From positions 1 to 64,000 of the forward strand of contig NZ_DAMBQK010000007.1 of the NCBI RefSeq assembly GCF_032062175.1: DNA of 64,000 bases, written 5' to 3'. Numbering within the stretch: position 1 is the stretch's first letter; each line of letters opens with the position of its first letter. Positions 7,703-15,855 of the stretch are shown here, in pieces. The DNA comes from Atlantibacter sp032062175. Lineage in GTDB: Bacteria; Pseudomonadota; Gammaproteobacteria; Enterobacterales; Enterobacteriaceae. A program made the translations under genes and the position numbers. The notes under the pieces were generated by a model. The model ran no database searches and was not told the DNA's origin. It saw nothing but the letters and a program-made list of their open reading frames with translations.

Positions 7703-9508
7703 TTACTCAAACTCATCCCAACCATCAAACTGCCGCCGCTCCAGCTGCATTTCGCGCTGGAAGATCTCTTCCAGTTCGCGGCGGGCTTCGCGCACGCGGG
7801 ATATCTGCGCGGTATCGGTATGGATCGGCATCAATTCCCGCAGCATCCGCATATCCAGCCGACGAAAATGAAGCTGCGCGCGCTGGGCCTGATGGGGATG
7901 CAGCCCCACCGATATTAACGCTTTGCGGCCAAGCTCAAGCGCACTGGAGAACGTCTCGCGGGAAAACTGCGTGACGCCCGCCTGCAACAGCTCATGCGCT
8001 TCAACGCGCCCCCGCGCACGAGCCAGAATCGCCAGATGAGGGAAATGCTGTTGGCAAAGATGCACAATCTTTAGGGTATCTTCCGGCTCATTGCTGGTGA
8101 TGACAATGGATTTTGCTTGTTCCGCCCCAGCAGAACGCAAAAGCTCGAGTTGTGTCGCATCCCCGTAGTAAACCTTATAGCCATATTTGCGCATCAAATT
8201 GACGCTGCTAATATCGCGCTCCAGCACCGTAATACGCATCTTGTTGGCCATCAGCAAGCGTCCGATCACCTGACCGAAGCGCCCAAAGCCCACGACGATC
8301 ACCTGCGGCTTATCATCCTCCACCCAGGGTTGCTCATCACTATCCTCAGGTTCGTTGAACCGACGTGCCAGATGCTTATCAATGCGCTTCATTAATAGCG
8401 GCGTCGTCATCATTGATAGCGTCACGGTGACCAGTAGCAGCGCCATCTGGTCCCCCTGAAATAACCGCTGCGATGACGCCGTCGAAAACAGCACAAACGC
8501 AAATTCGCCGCCCTGGCTGAGCACGCCGGAAAACTGCAACCGCTCCGAATTACGCAACCCGTAGATATGGGCGAGGCCGTAAAGCACCGCCATTTTCACC
8601 GCCACCAGAATAGCGACGCCTGCCACCACCAGCAGAATATGGGTATAGAGCACGCCGAGATTAAGCGCCATGCCGACGGAGATAAAAAACAGTCCCAGCA
8701 ATAAGCCCTTGAAGGGATCGATAGCGATTTCCAGCTCATGGCGGTACTCGCTTTCCGCCAACAAGATCCCGGCGATAAATGTCCCCAGCGCCATCGACAG
8801 GCCTAGCGCGTCCATAAACAGCGCCGAACCCAGCACCAGCAGCAGCGTCGCGGCAGTAAATACCTCGCGGACGCCGGAGCTGGCAATAAAGCGAAACACC
8901 GGGCGCAGTAGATAGCGGCCGCCAATCAGCATCCCGGCGAACGCCAGCACCTTCAGGCCGACTTTAGCCCAGTCGAGATGCTCATCGGCATTGCCCGCCA
9001 GCAGCGGCACCAGGGCCAGCGCCGGGATCACCGCCAAATCCTGGAACAGCAGCACTGAAAAACCCAGTTGCCCGGACTCGCTGCGGTTCATGCCTTTTTC
9101 ACGCATTAGCTGTAGCGCCATGGCGGTAGAGGACATCGCCAGGCCAATCCCGCCGACAATCGCCGCCTGCCAGGAGAATTTGGTCAGTATCAGCAACACC
9201 GCTAAGATACCTGCGCTGAGCAACACCTGCGCCGCGCCCACGCCGAATATCGAGCGCCGCAGTTGCCATAGTTTGGCCGGGTTCAGTTCCAGCCCGATGA
9301 TAAACATCAGGAACACCACGCCCAGCTCAGAGAAGTGAAGGATCTCATCGACGTCGCTGATAAAACCCAGCCCCCACGGGCCGATGGCAATCCCCGCCAG
9401 CAAATAGCCCAACACCGCGCCAATGCCCAGCCGCGCCGCCAGCGGCACGGCCACCACCGCCGCGAATAAAAACAGCACGCCTGCTAACAACAGATCCGTG
9501 CCTTCCAT
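7703..9508 (-). CDS. kefB: Glutathione-regulated potassium-efflux antiporter KefB
   Basis: The protein is 601 aa starting MEGTDLLLAG. About twelve membrane segments of the CPA2 K+/H+ antiporter fold (residues 5-380) include the conserved GLELNP and SSTAMALQLM regions. A cytosolic RCK/KTN domain follows, with the nucleotide-binding VIVVGFGRFGQVIGRLL near residue 405. KefB is held closed by glutathione and opened by glutathione adducts, acidifying the cytoplasm against electrophiles. I rejected an in-frame start 43 codons upstream because it lies inside kefG and the shorter start matches the family. The ATG overlaps the kefG stop (TAATG). Confidence 0.96.
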   Translation of the reverse strand: MEGTDLLLAGVLFLFAAVVAVPLAARLGIGAVLGYLLAGIAIGPWGLGFISDVDEILHFSELGVVFLMFIIGLELNPAKLWQLRRSIFGVGAAQVLLSAGILAVLLILTKFSWQAAIVGGIGLAMSSTAMALQLMREKGMNRSESGQLGFSVLLFQDLAVIPALALVPLLAGNADEHLDWAKVGLKVLAFAGMLIGGRYLLRPVFRFIASSGVREVFTAATLLLVLGSALFMDALGLSMALGTFIAGILLAESEYRHELEIAIDPFKGLLLGLFFISVGMALNLGVLYTHILLVVAGVAILVAVKMAVLYGLAHIYGLRNSERLQFSGVLSQGGEFAFVLFSTASSQRLFQGDQMALLLVTVTLSMMTTPLLMKRIDKHLARRFNEPEDSDEQPWVEDDKPQVIVVGFGRFGQVIGRLLMANKMRITVLERDISSVNLMRKYGYKVYYGDATQLELLRSAGAEQAKSIVITSNEPEDTLKIVHLCQQHFPHLAILARARGRVEAHELLQAGVTQFSRETFSSALELGRKALISVGLHPHQAQRAQLHFRRLDMRMLRELMPIHTDTAQISRVREARRELEEIFQREMQLERRQFDGWDEFE

Positions 9509-10062
9509 TATCGACCTCCCGGAATGCGCGGCGACGCCAGCCATTCGCCATAGGCTTTGGCATGGTTTTCTAATTCCGCCAGCGCCTGGCGACGCGCCCA
9601 GTAGACGATCATCGGCGATAGCCACTGCATATGGCACATGGCCGCCGTCAGTTCAAAGGGACGAAGTATTTCACTGAGAGAGTAGCGATTAAAACCATCA
9701 CCGCGATAAGCGCCTTCCGGCTCGCCGGTGGTGATCACGCTACGCCAGTACTTTCCCGCAAGCTGATTCCCTCCCGGTCCGCTGGCAAAGCCGCGGCTAA
9801 GTACCCGGTCGAGCCACTCTTTAAGCAATGCGGGGCAACTGTAGGTATAAAGCGGGTGTTGAAACACAATGACGTCGTGCGCCAACAGCAGTTCCTGTTC
9901 GCGGGGGATATCAATAAAAAAGTCTGGATAGTGTGCATAGAGATCGTGCACGGTAACATTTGCAAGTTGCGAAGCCGGCTTAAGCAGAACCCGGTTAGCC
10001 ACCGAGTCCTGGGATTCCGGATGGGCATACAGCAGCAACACTTTCGCTGTGTCTGACATCAT
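9508..10062 (-). CDS. kefG: KefB ancillary flavoprotein KefG
   Basis: The protein is 184 aa starting MMSDTAKVLLLYAHPESQDS. It belongs to the NAD(P)H quinone-oxidoreductase/flavodoxin-like family, with HPLYTYSCPALLKEWLDRV and a GPGGNQLAGK segment. KefG binds KefB and is required for full efflux activity. The start at 10062 (or the adjacent ATG at 10059) fits the family; an upstream in-frame start adds 15 unrelated residues. It is translationally coupled to kefB. Confidence 0.95.
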   Translation of the reverse strand: MMSDTAKVLLLYAHPESQDSVANRVLLKPASQLANVTVHDLYAHYPDFFIDIPREQELLLAHDVIVFQHPLYTYSCPALLKEWLDRVLSRGFASGPGGNQLAGKYWRSVITTGEPEGAYRGDGFNRYSLSEILRPFELTAAMCHMQWLSPMIVYWARRQALAELENHAKAYGEWLASPRIPGGR

Positions 10063-10265
10063 TCCCCTCCCGGGCGTATTACTTTTCTCTTTCTGACGGG
10101 CACGCAACAGCCTGCGCCGCCGATCTTCTTGCCGCGATGGCGCAGCCAGAATGATTTTGTGTATCGTCTTCTTTTTGGGCTACCATTGCGGCCCGGTGCG
10201 GCAAATCGCCCACACCTTACATTATCATAATGACAAATTAACATAGTCAGAACATACGGCGCTCT

Positions 10266-12170
10266 ATGATTGTATTCTCCTCGTTGCAAATTCGTCGCGG
10301 CACACGCGTACTGCTGGATAACGCGACTGCTACCATCAACCCCGGCCAAAAAGTGGGGCTGGTGGGTAAAAACGGCTGTGGTAAATCCACCCTGCTGTCG
10401 CTGTTGAAAAGCGAAATCACCGCCGACGGGGGGAGCTACACCTTTCCGGGCAACTGGCAGCTCGCCTGGGTAAACCAGGAAACCCCTGCCCTCGCCGTCC
10501 CGGCCATTGAATACGTGATCGACGGCGATCGCGAATACCGCCAGTTTGAGCGCGAGCTTAACGACGCCAACGTCCGCAATGACGGTCACGCCATCGCCAC
10601 CGCGCACGGCAAACTCGACGCCATAAATGCCTGGTCGATCCGCGCCCGCGCCGCCAGTCTGTTGCACGGATTAGGCTTCAGTAACGAGCAGCTTGACCGC
10701 CCGGTTAGCGATTTCTCCGGCGGCTGGCGGATGCGCCTTAACCTGGCGCAGGCGCTGATCTGCCGTTCCGACCTGCTGCTGCTCGATGAACCCACCAACC
10801 ACCTGGACCTGGACGCGGTTATCTGGCTGGAAAAATGGCTGAAAAGCTATCAGGGAACGCTGATTTTGATTTCCCACGACCGTGACTTCCTCGATCCGGT
10901 GGTGGATAAAATCATTCATATCGAGCAGCAGACGATGTTCGAATACACCGGCAACTACAGCTCGTTCGAGCGCCAGCGCGCCACGCGCCTTGCGCAGCAG
11001 CAGTCGATGTATGAAAGCCAGCAGCAGCGCGTGGCGCACCTGCAAAGCTTTATTGACCGTTTTAAAGCCAAAGCCTCCAAAGCGAAGCAGGCCCAGAGCC
11101 GCATCAAAATGCTCGAGCGCATGGAGCTGATTTTGCCGGCGCACGTCGACAACCCGTTCCACTTTAGTTTTCGCGCCCCGGAAAGCCTGCCCAACCCGCT
11201 GCTGAAAATGGAAATAGTGAGCGCGGGCTATGGCGATAAAACGATTCTCGACTCAATTAAACTCAACCTGGTGCCGGGCTCGCGCATCGGTTTGCTGGGC
11301 CGTAACGGCGCGGGTAAATCAACGCTGATCAAACTGCTGGCGGGCGAACTGGCTCCGATGCAGGGCGAAATCGGTCTGGCGAAAGGTATCAAGCTGGGTT
11401 ACTTCGCCCAGCACCAGTTGGAGTTTTTGCGTGCCGACGAGTCGCCGCTCCAGCACCTGGCGCGTATTGCACCGCGTGAACTGGAACAGCAGCTGCGCGA
11501 TTACCTCGGCGGATTCGGTTTCCAGGGCGATAAGGTTAGCGAGAATACCGAACGCTTCTCCGGCGGCGAAAAAGCGCGCCTGGTGCTGGCGCTGATCGTC
11601 TGGCAGCGCCCTAACCTGCTGCTGCTTGATGAACCGACCAACCACCTCGATCTGGATATGCGCCAGGCATTGACCGATGCGCTGATTGAATTTGAAGGCG
11701 CGCTGGTGGTGGTCTCGCACGACCGCCATTTACTGCGTTCTACCACCGATGACCTGTATCTGGTGCATGACGGCAAAGTGGAAGCCTTCGACGGCGATCT
11801 GGAAGATTACCAGAAGTGGTTAAGCGACCTGCAAAAGCAGGAAAGCCAGCCGGCAGAAGCCGCAAAAGACAACGCCAACAGCGCCCAATCGCGTAAAGAT
11901 CAGAAGCGCCGTGAGGCAGAGCTGCGCACCCTGACGCAGCCGCTGCGCAAAGAGATTATGCGTCTCGAAAAGCTGATGGAAAAACTCCAGCAGCAGCTTG
12001 CCGATGTGGAAGAACAGCTTGGCGACAGCACGTTATACGATCAAAGCCGTAAGGCCGATTTAACGGACTGCCTGCAACGCCAGGCCAAAACCAAAGGCGA
12101 CCTGGAAAACTGCGAAATGGAATGGCTGGACGCTCAGGAGCAGTTGGAGCAACTGCTTCAGGAGCCATAA
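10266..12170 (+). CDS. yheS: ABC-F family ATPase YheS
   Basis: This 634-aa protein has two ABC domains and no membrane part. The first Walker A is GKNGCGKST (about residue 35) and the second GRNGAGKST (about 345). Signatures are FSGGWRMRL and FSGGEKARL, with two LLLDEPTNHLDL Walker B motifs. A charged linker (about 235-310) lies between them and a coiled-coil C-terminus (about 540-634) follows. ABC-F proteins act on ribosomes, and YheS is implicated in resolving stalled translation. It is transcribed divergently from kefG. Confidence 0.95.
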   Translation: MIVFSSLQIRRGTRVLLDNATATINPGQKVGLVGKNGCGKSTLLSLLKSEITADGGSYTFPGNWQLAWVNQETPALAVPAIEYVIDGDREYRQFERELNDANVRNDGHAIATAHGKLDAINAWSIRARAASLLHGLGFSNEQLDRPVSDFSGGWRMRLNLAQALICRSDLLLLDEPTNHLDLDAVIWLEKWLKSYQGTLILISHDRDFLDPVVDKIIHIEQQTMFEYTGNYSSFERQRATRLAQQQSMYESQQQRVAHLQSFIDRFKAKASKAKQAQSRIKMLERMELILPAHVDNPFHFSFRAPESLPNPLLKMEIVSAGYGDKTILDSIKLNLVPGSRIGLLGRNGAGKSTLIKLLAGELAPMQGEIGLAKGIKLGYFAQHQLEFLRADESPLQHLARIAPRELEQQLRDYLGGFGFQGDKVSENTERFSGGEKARLVLALIVWQRPNLLLLDEPTNHLDLDMRQALTDALIEFEGALVVVSHDRHLLRSTTDDLYLVHDGKVEAFDGDLEDYQKWLSDLQKQESQPAEAAKDNANSAQSRKDQKRREAELRTLTQPLRKEIMRLEKLMEKLQQQLADVEEQLGDSTLYDQSRKADLTDCLQRQAKTKGDLENCEMEWLDAQEQLEQLLQEP

Positions 12171-12233
12171 TCACCGATGCCCTTCTTCGGCCAGCATCAC
12201 GGGAAGGGCGAATACTCACGATGAACCTGTGCT

Positions 12234-13250
12234 ATGGCTGAAATTACTCCTGCGGATTTAACCGAGAACGAAGAGACGTCGCGCCATTTTCGGCCTATGC
12301 CGGGCGTGCGCAATCCTCATCTGCAAACCATGCTGCCGCGCATCCTGCGGCGGCGGCTCCAGTTCACCCCGGTATGGCAGCGGCTGGATACGCCCGATGG
12401 CGATTTTGTCGATCTGGCCTGGAGCGAAGATCCAGAACAGGCGCGCCATAAACCCCGGCTGGTGATTTTCCACGGTCTGGAAGGCAGCCTGAACAGCCCT
12501 TACGCCCACGGACTGATCCAGGCGGCGAAAGCCCGCGGCTGGCTGGGGGTGGTAATGCATTTCCGGGGATGCAGCGGTGAACCGAATCGCATGCACCGCA
12601 TTTACCATTCCGGCGAAACCGAAGACGGCCGCTGGTTTCTGGAGTGGGTCGCGCAACAGTTTGGCGAGCAGCCCACCGCGGCGGTAGGTTTTTCTCTCGG
12701 CGGCAATATGCTGGGCTGCATGTTGGCGAAGTATCCACAACTGCCGGTCAACGCGGCGGTGATTGTCTCCGCGCCGTTTGTGCTGGAACATTGCTGCTAC
12801 CATATGGAAAAAGGCTTTTCCCGGGTCTATCAGCACTACCTGTTGAATTTGCTTAAGGCCAATGCCTCGCGCAAGCTGCTGGCTTATCCGGGTACGCTGC
12901 CGGTAGATATAGCCCAGTTGAAAGGGATCCGCCGCCTGCGTGAATTCGACGATTTGATCACCTCAAAAGCCCACGGTTTTGACGACGCCATCGATTATTA
13001 CCGGCGCTGTAGCGCGATGCCGCTGCTGGCGTCGATTACCCAGCCTACACTTATCATTCATGCGCAGGACGACCCGTTTATGGATAGCCACGTTATCCCA
13101 GATATCGCCCAGCTACCGGCCAATATCGAATACCAGTTGACCGAATATGGCGGGCACGTGGGATTCGTAGGCGGTACCGCCCTGCGTCCGAAAATGTGGC
13201 TTGAAGCGCGCATTCCCGACTGGCTCACACCTTATCTGGATAAACCATGA
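12234..13250 (+). CDS. yheT: Alpha/beta hydrolase YheT
   Basis: This 338-aa protein belongs to the AB-hydrolase 4 family. The HGLEGS oxyanion region is near residue 80 and the nucleophile elbow GFSLGGN is near residue 145. The acid is probably in HAQDDPF, and the His probably in GGHVGF near the C-terminus. The substrate is unknown; an esterase is likely. It overlaps yheU by ATGA, so the two are coupled, and prkB follows. Confidence 0.92.
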   Translation: MAEITPADLTENEETSRHFRPMPGVRNPHLQTMLPRILRRRLQFTPVWQRLDTPDGDFVDLAWSEDPEQARHKPRLVIFHGLEGSLNSPYAHGLIQAAKARGWLGVVMHFRGCSGEPNRMHRIYHSGETEDGRWFLEWVAQQFGEQPTAAVGFSLGGNMLGCMLAKYPQLPVNAAVIVSAPFVLEHCCYHMEKGFSRVYQHYLLNLLKANASRKLLAYPGTLPVDIAQLKGIRRLREFDDLITSKAHGFDDAIDYYRRCSAMPLLASITQPTLIIHAQDDPFMDSHVIPDIAQLPANIEYQLTEYGGHVGFVGGTALRPKMWLEARIPDWLTPYLDKP

Positions 13251-13465
13251 TTATTCCCTGGCAATCCCTCGACCCGGAAACGCTTGAAAACCTCATTGAA
13301 GCTTTTGTCTTGCGGGAAGGCACCGATTATGGTGAACATGAACGCTCGCTCAGCGATAAAGTCTCTCAGGTAAAGCACCAACTGGAACGCGGCGACGCGG
13401 TTCTGGTGTGGTCGGAACTGCATGAAACGGTCAACATCATGCCGCGCGATCAGTTTCGGGGGTAA
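13247..13465 (+). CDS. yheU: YheU family protein
   Basis: This 72-aa UPF0270 family member starts MIIPWQSLDPETLENLIEAF and its function is unknown. Its ATG overlaps the yheT TGA by 4 nt, so it is translated by coupling. Length and sequence are normal for the family. Confidence 0.92.
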   Translation: MIIPWQSLDPETLENLIEAFVLREGTDYGEHERSLSDKVSQVKHQLERGDAVLVWSELHETVNIMPRDQFRG

Positions 13466-13574
13466 GACCGCTCGCTGAACAATAAAAACCACTGGCGGCA
13501 GATCAGACCGCCAGAACTCATTCGCCTTGCACGGGTCTTATTTTCACGTCGCTACCCTAAGGAGTTGTTCCGCT

Positions 13575-14441
13575 ATGTCTGCCCAACATCCGATCATCGC
13601 CGTTACCGGCTCCAGCGGGGCCGGGACCACCACCACCAGCCTCGCCTTTCGTAAGATTTTCGCCCAGCTCAACCTGCATGCCGCTGAAGTGGAAGGGGAC
13701 AGCTTTCATCGCTATACCCGCCCTGAAATGGATATGGCGATCCGCAAAGCGCGCGACGTGGGCAGGCACATCAGCTATTTCGGGCCGGAGGCCAACGACT
13801 TTGGCCTGCTGGAACAGACTTTTAATCAGTACGGGCAAACCGGTACCGGGCAATCGCGTAAATATCTGCATACCTATGACGAAGCCGTACCCTGGAACCA
13901 GGTACCGGGTACTTTTACCCCCTGGCAACCGTTGCCCGAACCCACGGACGTGCTGTTTTACGAAGGGTTGCATGGCGGCGTGGTGACGCCCCATCATGAT
14001 GTCGCGCGCCATGTGAATTTGCTGGTGGGCGTGGTGCCGATCGTCAACCTGGAATGGATCCAGAAGCTCATCCGTGACACCAGCGAACGCGGGCACTCCC
14101 GTGAAGCGGTGATGGATTCGGTCGTGCGTTCGATGGAAGACTACATCAACTTCATCACGCCGCAGTTCTCGCGTACCCATATTAACTTCCAGCGTGTCCC
14201 CACCGTTGATACATCAAACCCGTTTGCCGCGAAGGCAATTCCTTCGCTGGATGAGAGCCTGGTGGTGATTCACTTCAGGAACCTGGAAGGGATCGATTTC
14301 CCCTGGCTGCTGGCCATGTTGCAGGGCTCATTCATTTCCCACATCAATACATTAGTGGTGCCAGGCGGGAAAATGGGGTTGGCGATGGAGCTGATCATGC
14401 TGCCGCTGGTAAAAAGAATCATGGAAGGGCGAAAAATTTAA
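13575..14441 (+). CDS. prkB: Phosphoribulokinase-like protein PrkB
   Basis: The 288-aa protein begins MSAQHPIIAVTG, and the P-loop region is GSSGAGTTTTS (residues 12-22). The P-loop has Thr where most kinases have the GK(S/T) lysine, which is normal for proteobacterial phosphoribulokinases. VEGDSFHRY, the YDEAVPWNQVPGTFTPW segment and YEGLHGG match the family. There is no RuBisCO nearby, so its role is unclear in this lineage. The ATG at 13575 has AAGGAGT 10 nt upstream; a TTG 16 codons earlier was rejected. Confidence 0.93.
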   Translation: MSAQHPIIAVTGSSGAGTTTTSLAFRKIFAQLNLHAAEVEGDSFHRYTRPEMDMAIRKARDVGRHISYFGPEANDFGLLEQTFNQYGQTGTGQSRKYLHTYDEAVPWNQVPGTFTPWQPLPEPTDVLFYEGLHGGVVTPHHDVARHVNLLVGVVPIVNLEWIQKLIRDTSERGHSREAVMDSVVRSMEDYINFITPQFSRTHINFQRVPTVDTSNPFAAKAIPSLDESLVVIHFRNLEGIDFPWLLAMLQGSFISHINTLVVPGGKMGLAMELIMLPLVKRIMEGRKI

Positions 14442-14461
14442 GGCGGCAACGCCGCCTTATT
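14440..14461. terminator. Stem-loop between convergent prkB and yhfA
   Basis: An AAGGCGGC/GCCGCCTT stem with a 3-nt loop begins at the prkB stop codon. The flanking T and A runs are short, so termination is plausible but probably weak in both directions. Confidence 0.55.
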
Positions 14462-14467
14462 AAGCAC

Positions 14468-14872
14468 TTATCCTTCAATCACTTCGTAGGAATGGGTGAC
14501 GTTCACCGCTTTTTCCAGCATCAAGGCGACTGAACAATATTTCTCTGCCGACAGATCTACCGCACGGGACACCGCCGCGTCTTTTAACGCTTTACCGGTC
14601 ACGATGAAATGCAGGTTGATGTGGGTAAAGTAGCGCGGCGCTTCTTCACGGCGCTCGGAGGTCAATTTCACCTCGCAGTCGGTGATGTCATGACGTCCTT
14701 TCTGAAGGATCGACACCACATCAATGGCGCTGCAACCGCCCGCCGCCATTAATACCATTTCCATCGGGCTGGGCGCTTTGTCACCGGAGTTGCCGTCCAT
14801 TAAAACCTGGTGTCCTGAGGCGGACTCACCGAGAAAAGTTAACCCTTCTACCCACTTCACTCTTGCCTGCAT
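14468..14872 (-). CDS. yhfA: OsmC-like protein YhfA
   Basis: This 134-aa OsmC/Ohr fold protein carries the conserved cysteines in AAGGCSAIDV (about residue 47) and AEKYCSVAL (about residue 112), which in this family reduce hydroperoxides. YhfA's physiological substrate is not established. It is divergent from crp, whose promoter region it shares. Confidence 0.93.
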   Translation of the reverse strand: MQARVKWVEGLTFLGESASGHQVLMDGNSGDKAPSPMEMVLMAAGGCSAIDVVSILQKGRHDITDCEVKLTSERREEAPRYFTHINLHFIVTGKALKDAAVSRAVDLSAEKYCSVALMLEKAVNVTHSYEVIEG

Positions 14873-15175
14873 TTTGGTTACTCCAGTGTTTCAAAATTAC
14901 TGACAGATTACGCGGCTGTAACAAAACGCGCAACGGATGAGAGCCAGGTCAAGCTGAAACGAGACAATAGGAGACACTCACGTAAAGCTATGCTAAAACA
15001 GTCGGATGCTACAGCGATACATTGATGTAATGCATGTGTGCATACGACCACACCTATTACAGGCCACAGGACGTTAAAGGCCCCTTCTCCGGCCAGGAGA
15101 AGAGACGATTGCAAAAACCCAGAGGGTTATTATTGTTGCTCTCTGGAGTCAGCTTAAAACAGAGGATAACCGCGC
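14873..15175 (+). promoter_or_regulatory. crp control region with autoregulatory CRP site
   Basis: This is a 303-nt gap between yhfA and crp. A -10 TATGCT (14989-14994) puts transcription near 15001, leaving a leader of about 175 nt. A CRP-like site TGTGC-N6-CCACA (15037-15052) lies near +44, matching the known position of the downstream autoregulatory site in E. coli crp. A promoter for yhfA must also lie here, but I could not assign it. Confidence 0.6.
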
Positions 15176-15808
15176 ATGGTGCTTGGCAAACCGCAAACAG
15201 ACCCGACTCTCGAATGGTTCTTGTCTCATTGCCATATTCATAAGTACCCATCGAAGAGCACGCTGATTCACCAGGGTGAAAAGGCGGAAACGTTGTATTA
15301 CATCGTTAAAGGCTCCGTGGCAGTGCTGATTAAAGATGAAGAGGGCAAGGAAATGATCCTCTCTTATCTGAATCAGGGCGATTTCATCGGCGAACTGGGA
15401 TTGTTCGAAGAAGGTCAGGAACGCAGTGCCTGGGTTCGCGCCAAAACGGCGTGTGAAGTGGCAGAAATCTCTTATAAAAAATTCCGTCAGCTGATTCAGG
15501 TTAACCCTGACATCCTGATGCGTCTGTCTTCGCAGATGGCGCGCCGTCTGCAGGTGACGTCAGAGAAAGTGGGCAACCTCGCCTTCCTTGATGTCACTGG
15601 CCGCATCGCACAAACGCTGCTGAATCTGGCCAAACAGCCGGATGCCATGACCCACCCGGATGGTATGCAGATCAAAATTACCCGTCAGGAGATCGGCCAG
15701 ATCGTCGGCTGCTCCCGCGAAACCGTTGGCCGCATTTTGAAAATGCTTGAAGATCAAAACCTGATCTCCGCCCACGGTAAGACCATTGTGGTTTACGGTA
15801 CCCGCTAA
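15176..15808 (+). CDS. crp: cAMP receptor protein (CRP/CAP)
   Basis: The 210-aa protein reads almost letter for letter as E. coli CRP. The only difference I see is Ser for Ala118 in the hinge helix (MRLSSQMARR). The cyclic-nucleotide domain (1-130) has GELGLFEEGQERSAW, and the helix-turn-helix has TRQEIGQIVGCSRETVGRIL (about 169-188). With cAMP it activates catabolic promoters, several of which may lie in this window (ppiA-tsgA, pckA, possibly frl and uxu). Confidence 0.99.
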   Translation: MVLGKPQTDPTLEWFLSHCHIHKYPSKSTLIHQGEKAETLYYIVKGSVAVLIKDEEGKEMILSYLNQGDFIGELGLFEEGQERSAWVRAKTACEVAEISYKKFRQLIQVNPDILMRLSSQMARRLQVTSEKVGNLAFLDVTGRIAQTLLNLAKQPDAMTHPDGMQIKITRQEIGQIVGCSRETVGRILKMLEDQNLISAHGKTIVVYGTR

Positions 15809-15818
15809 ACCCTGCGAA

Positions 15819-15840
15819 ACGGCGTGGCAACACGCCGTCT
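15819..15840 (+). terminator. crp terminator hairpin
   Basis: A perfect 8-bp stem ACGGCGTG/CACGCCGT with a GCAA loop lies 10 nt after the crp stop and is followed by TCTCAT. The T-run is poor, so it may be leaky toward yhfK. Confidence 0.55.
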
Positions 15841-15855
15841 CATCCGATCTCACCC

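Noticed and set aside
9509..9637. 43-codon upstream extension of kefB
   Set aside because: It lies within kefG, and the MEGTDLLLAG start matches the family and has the TAATG coupling.
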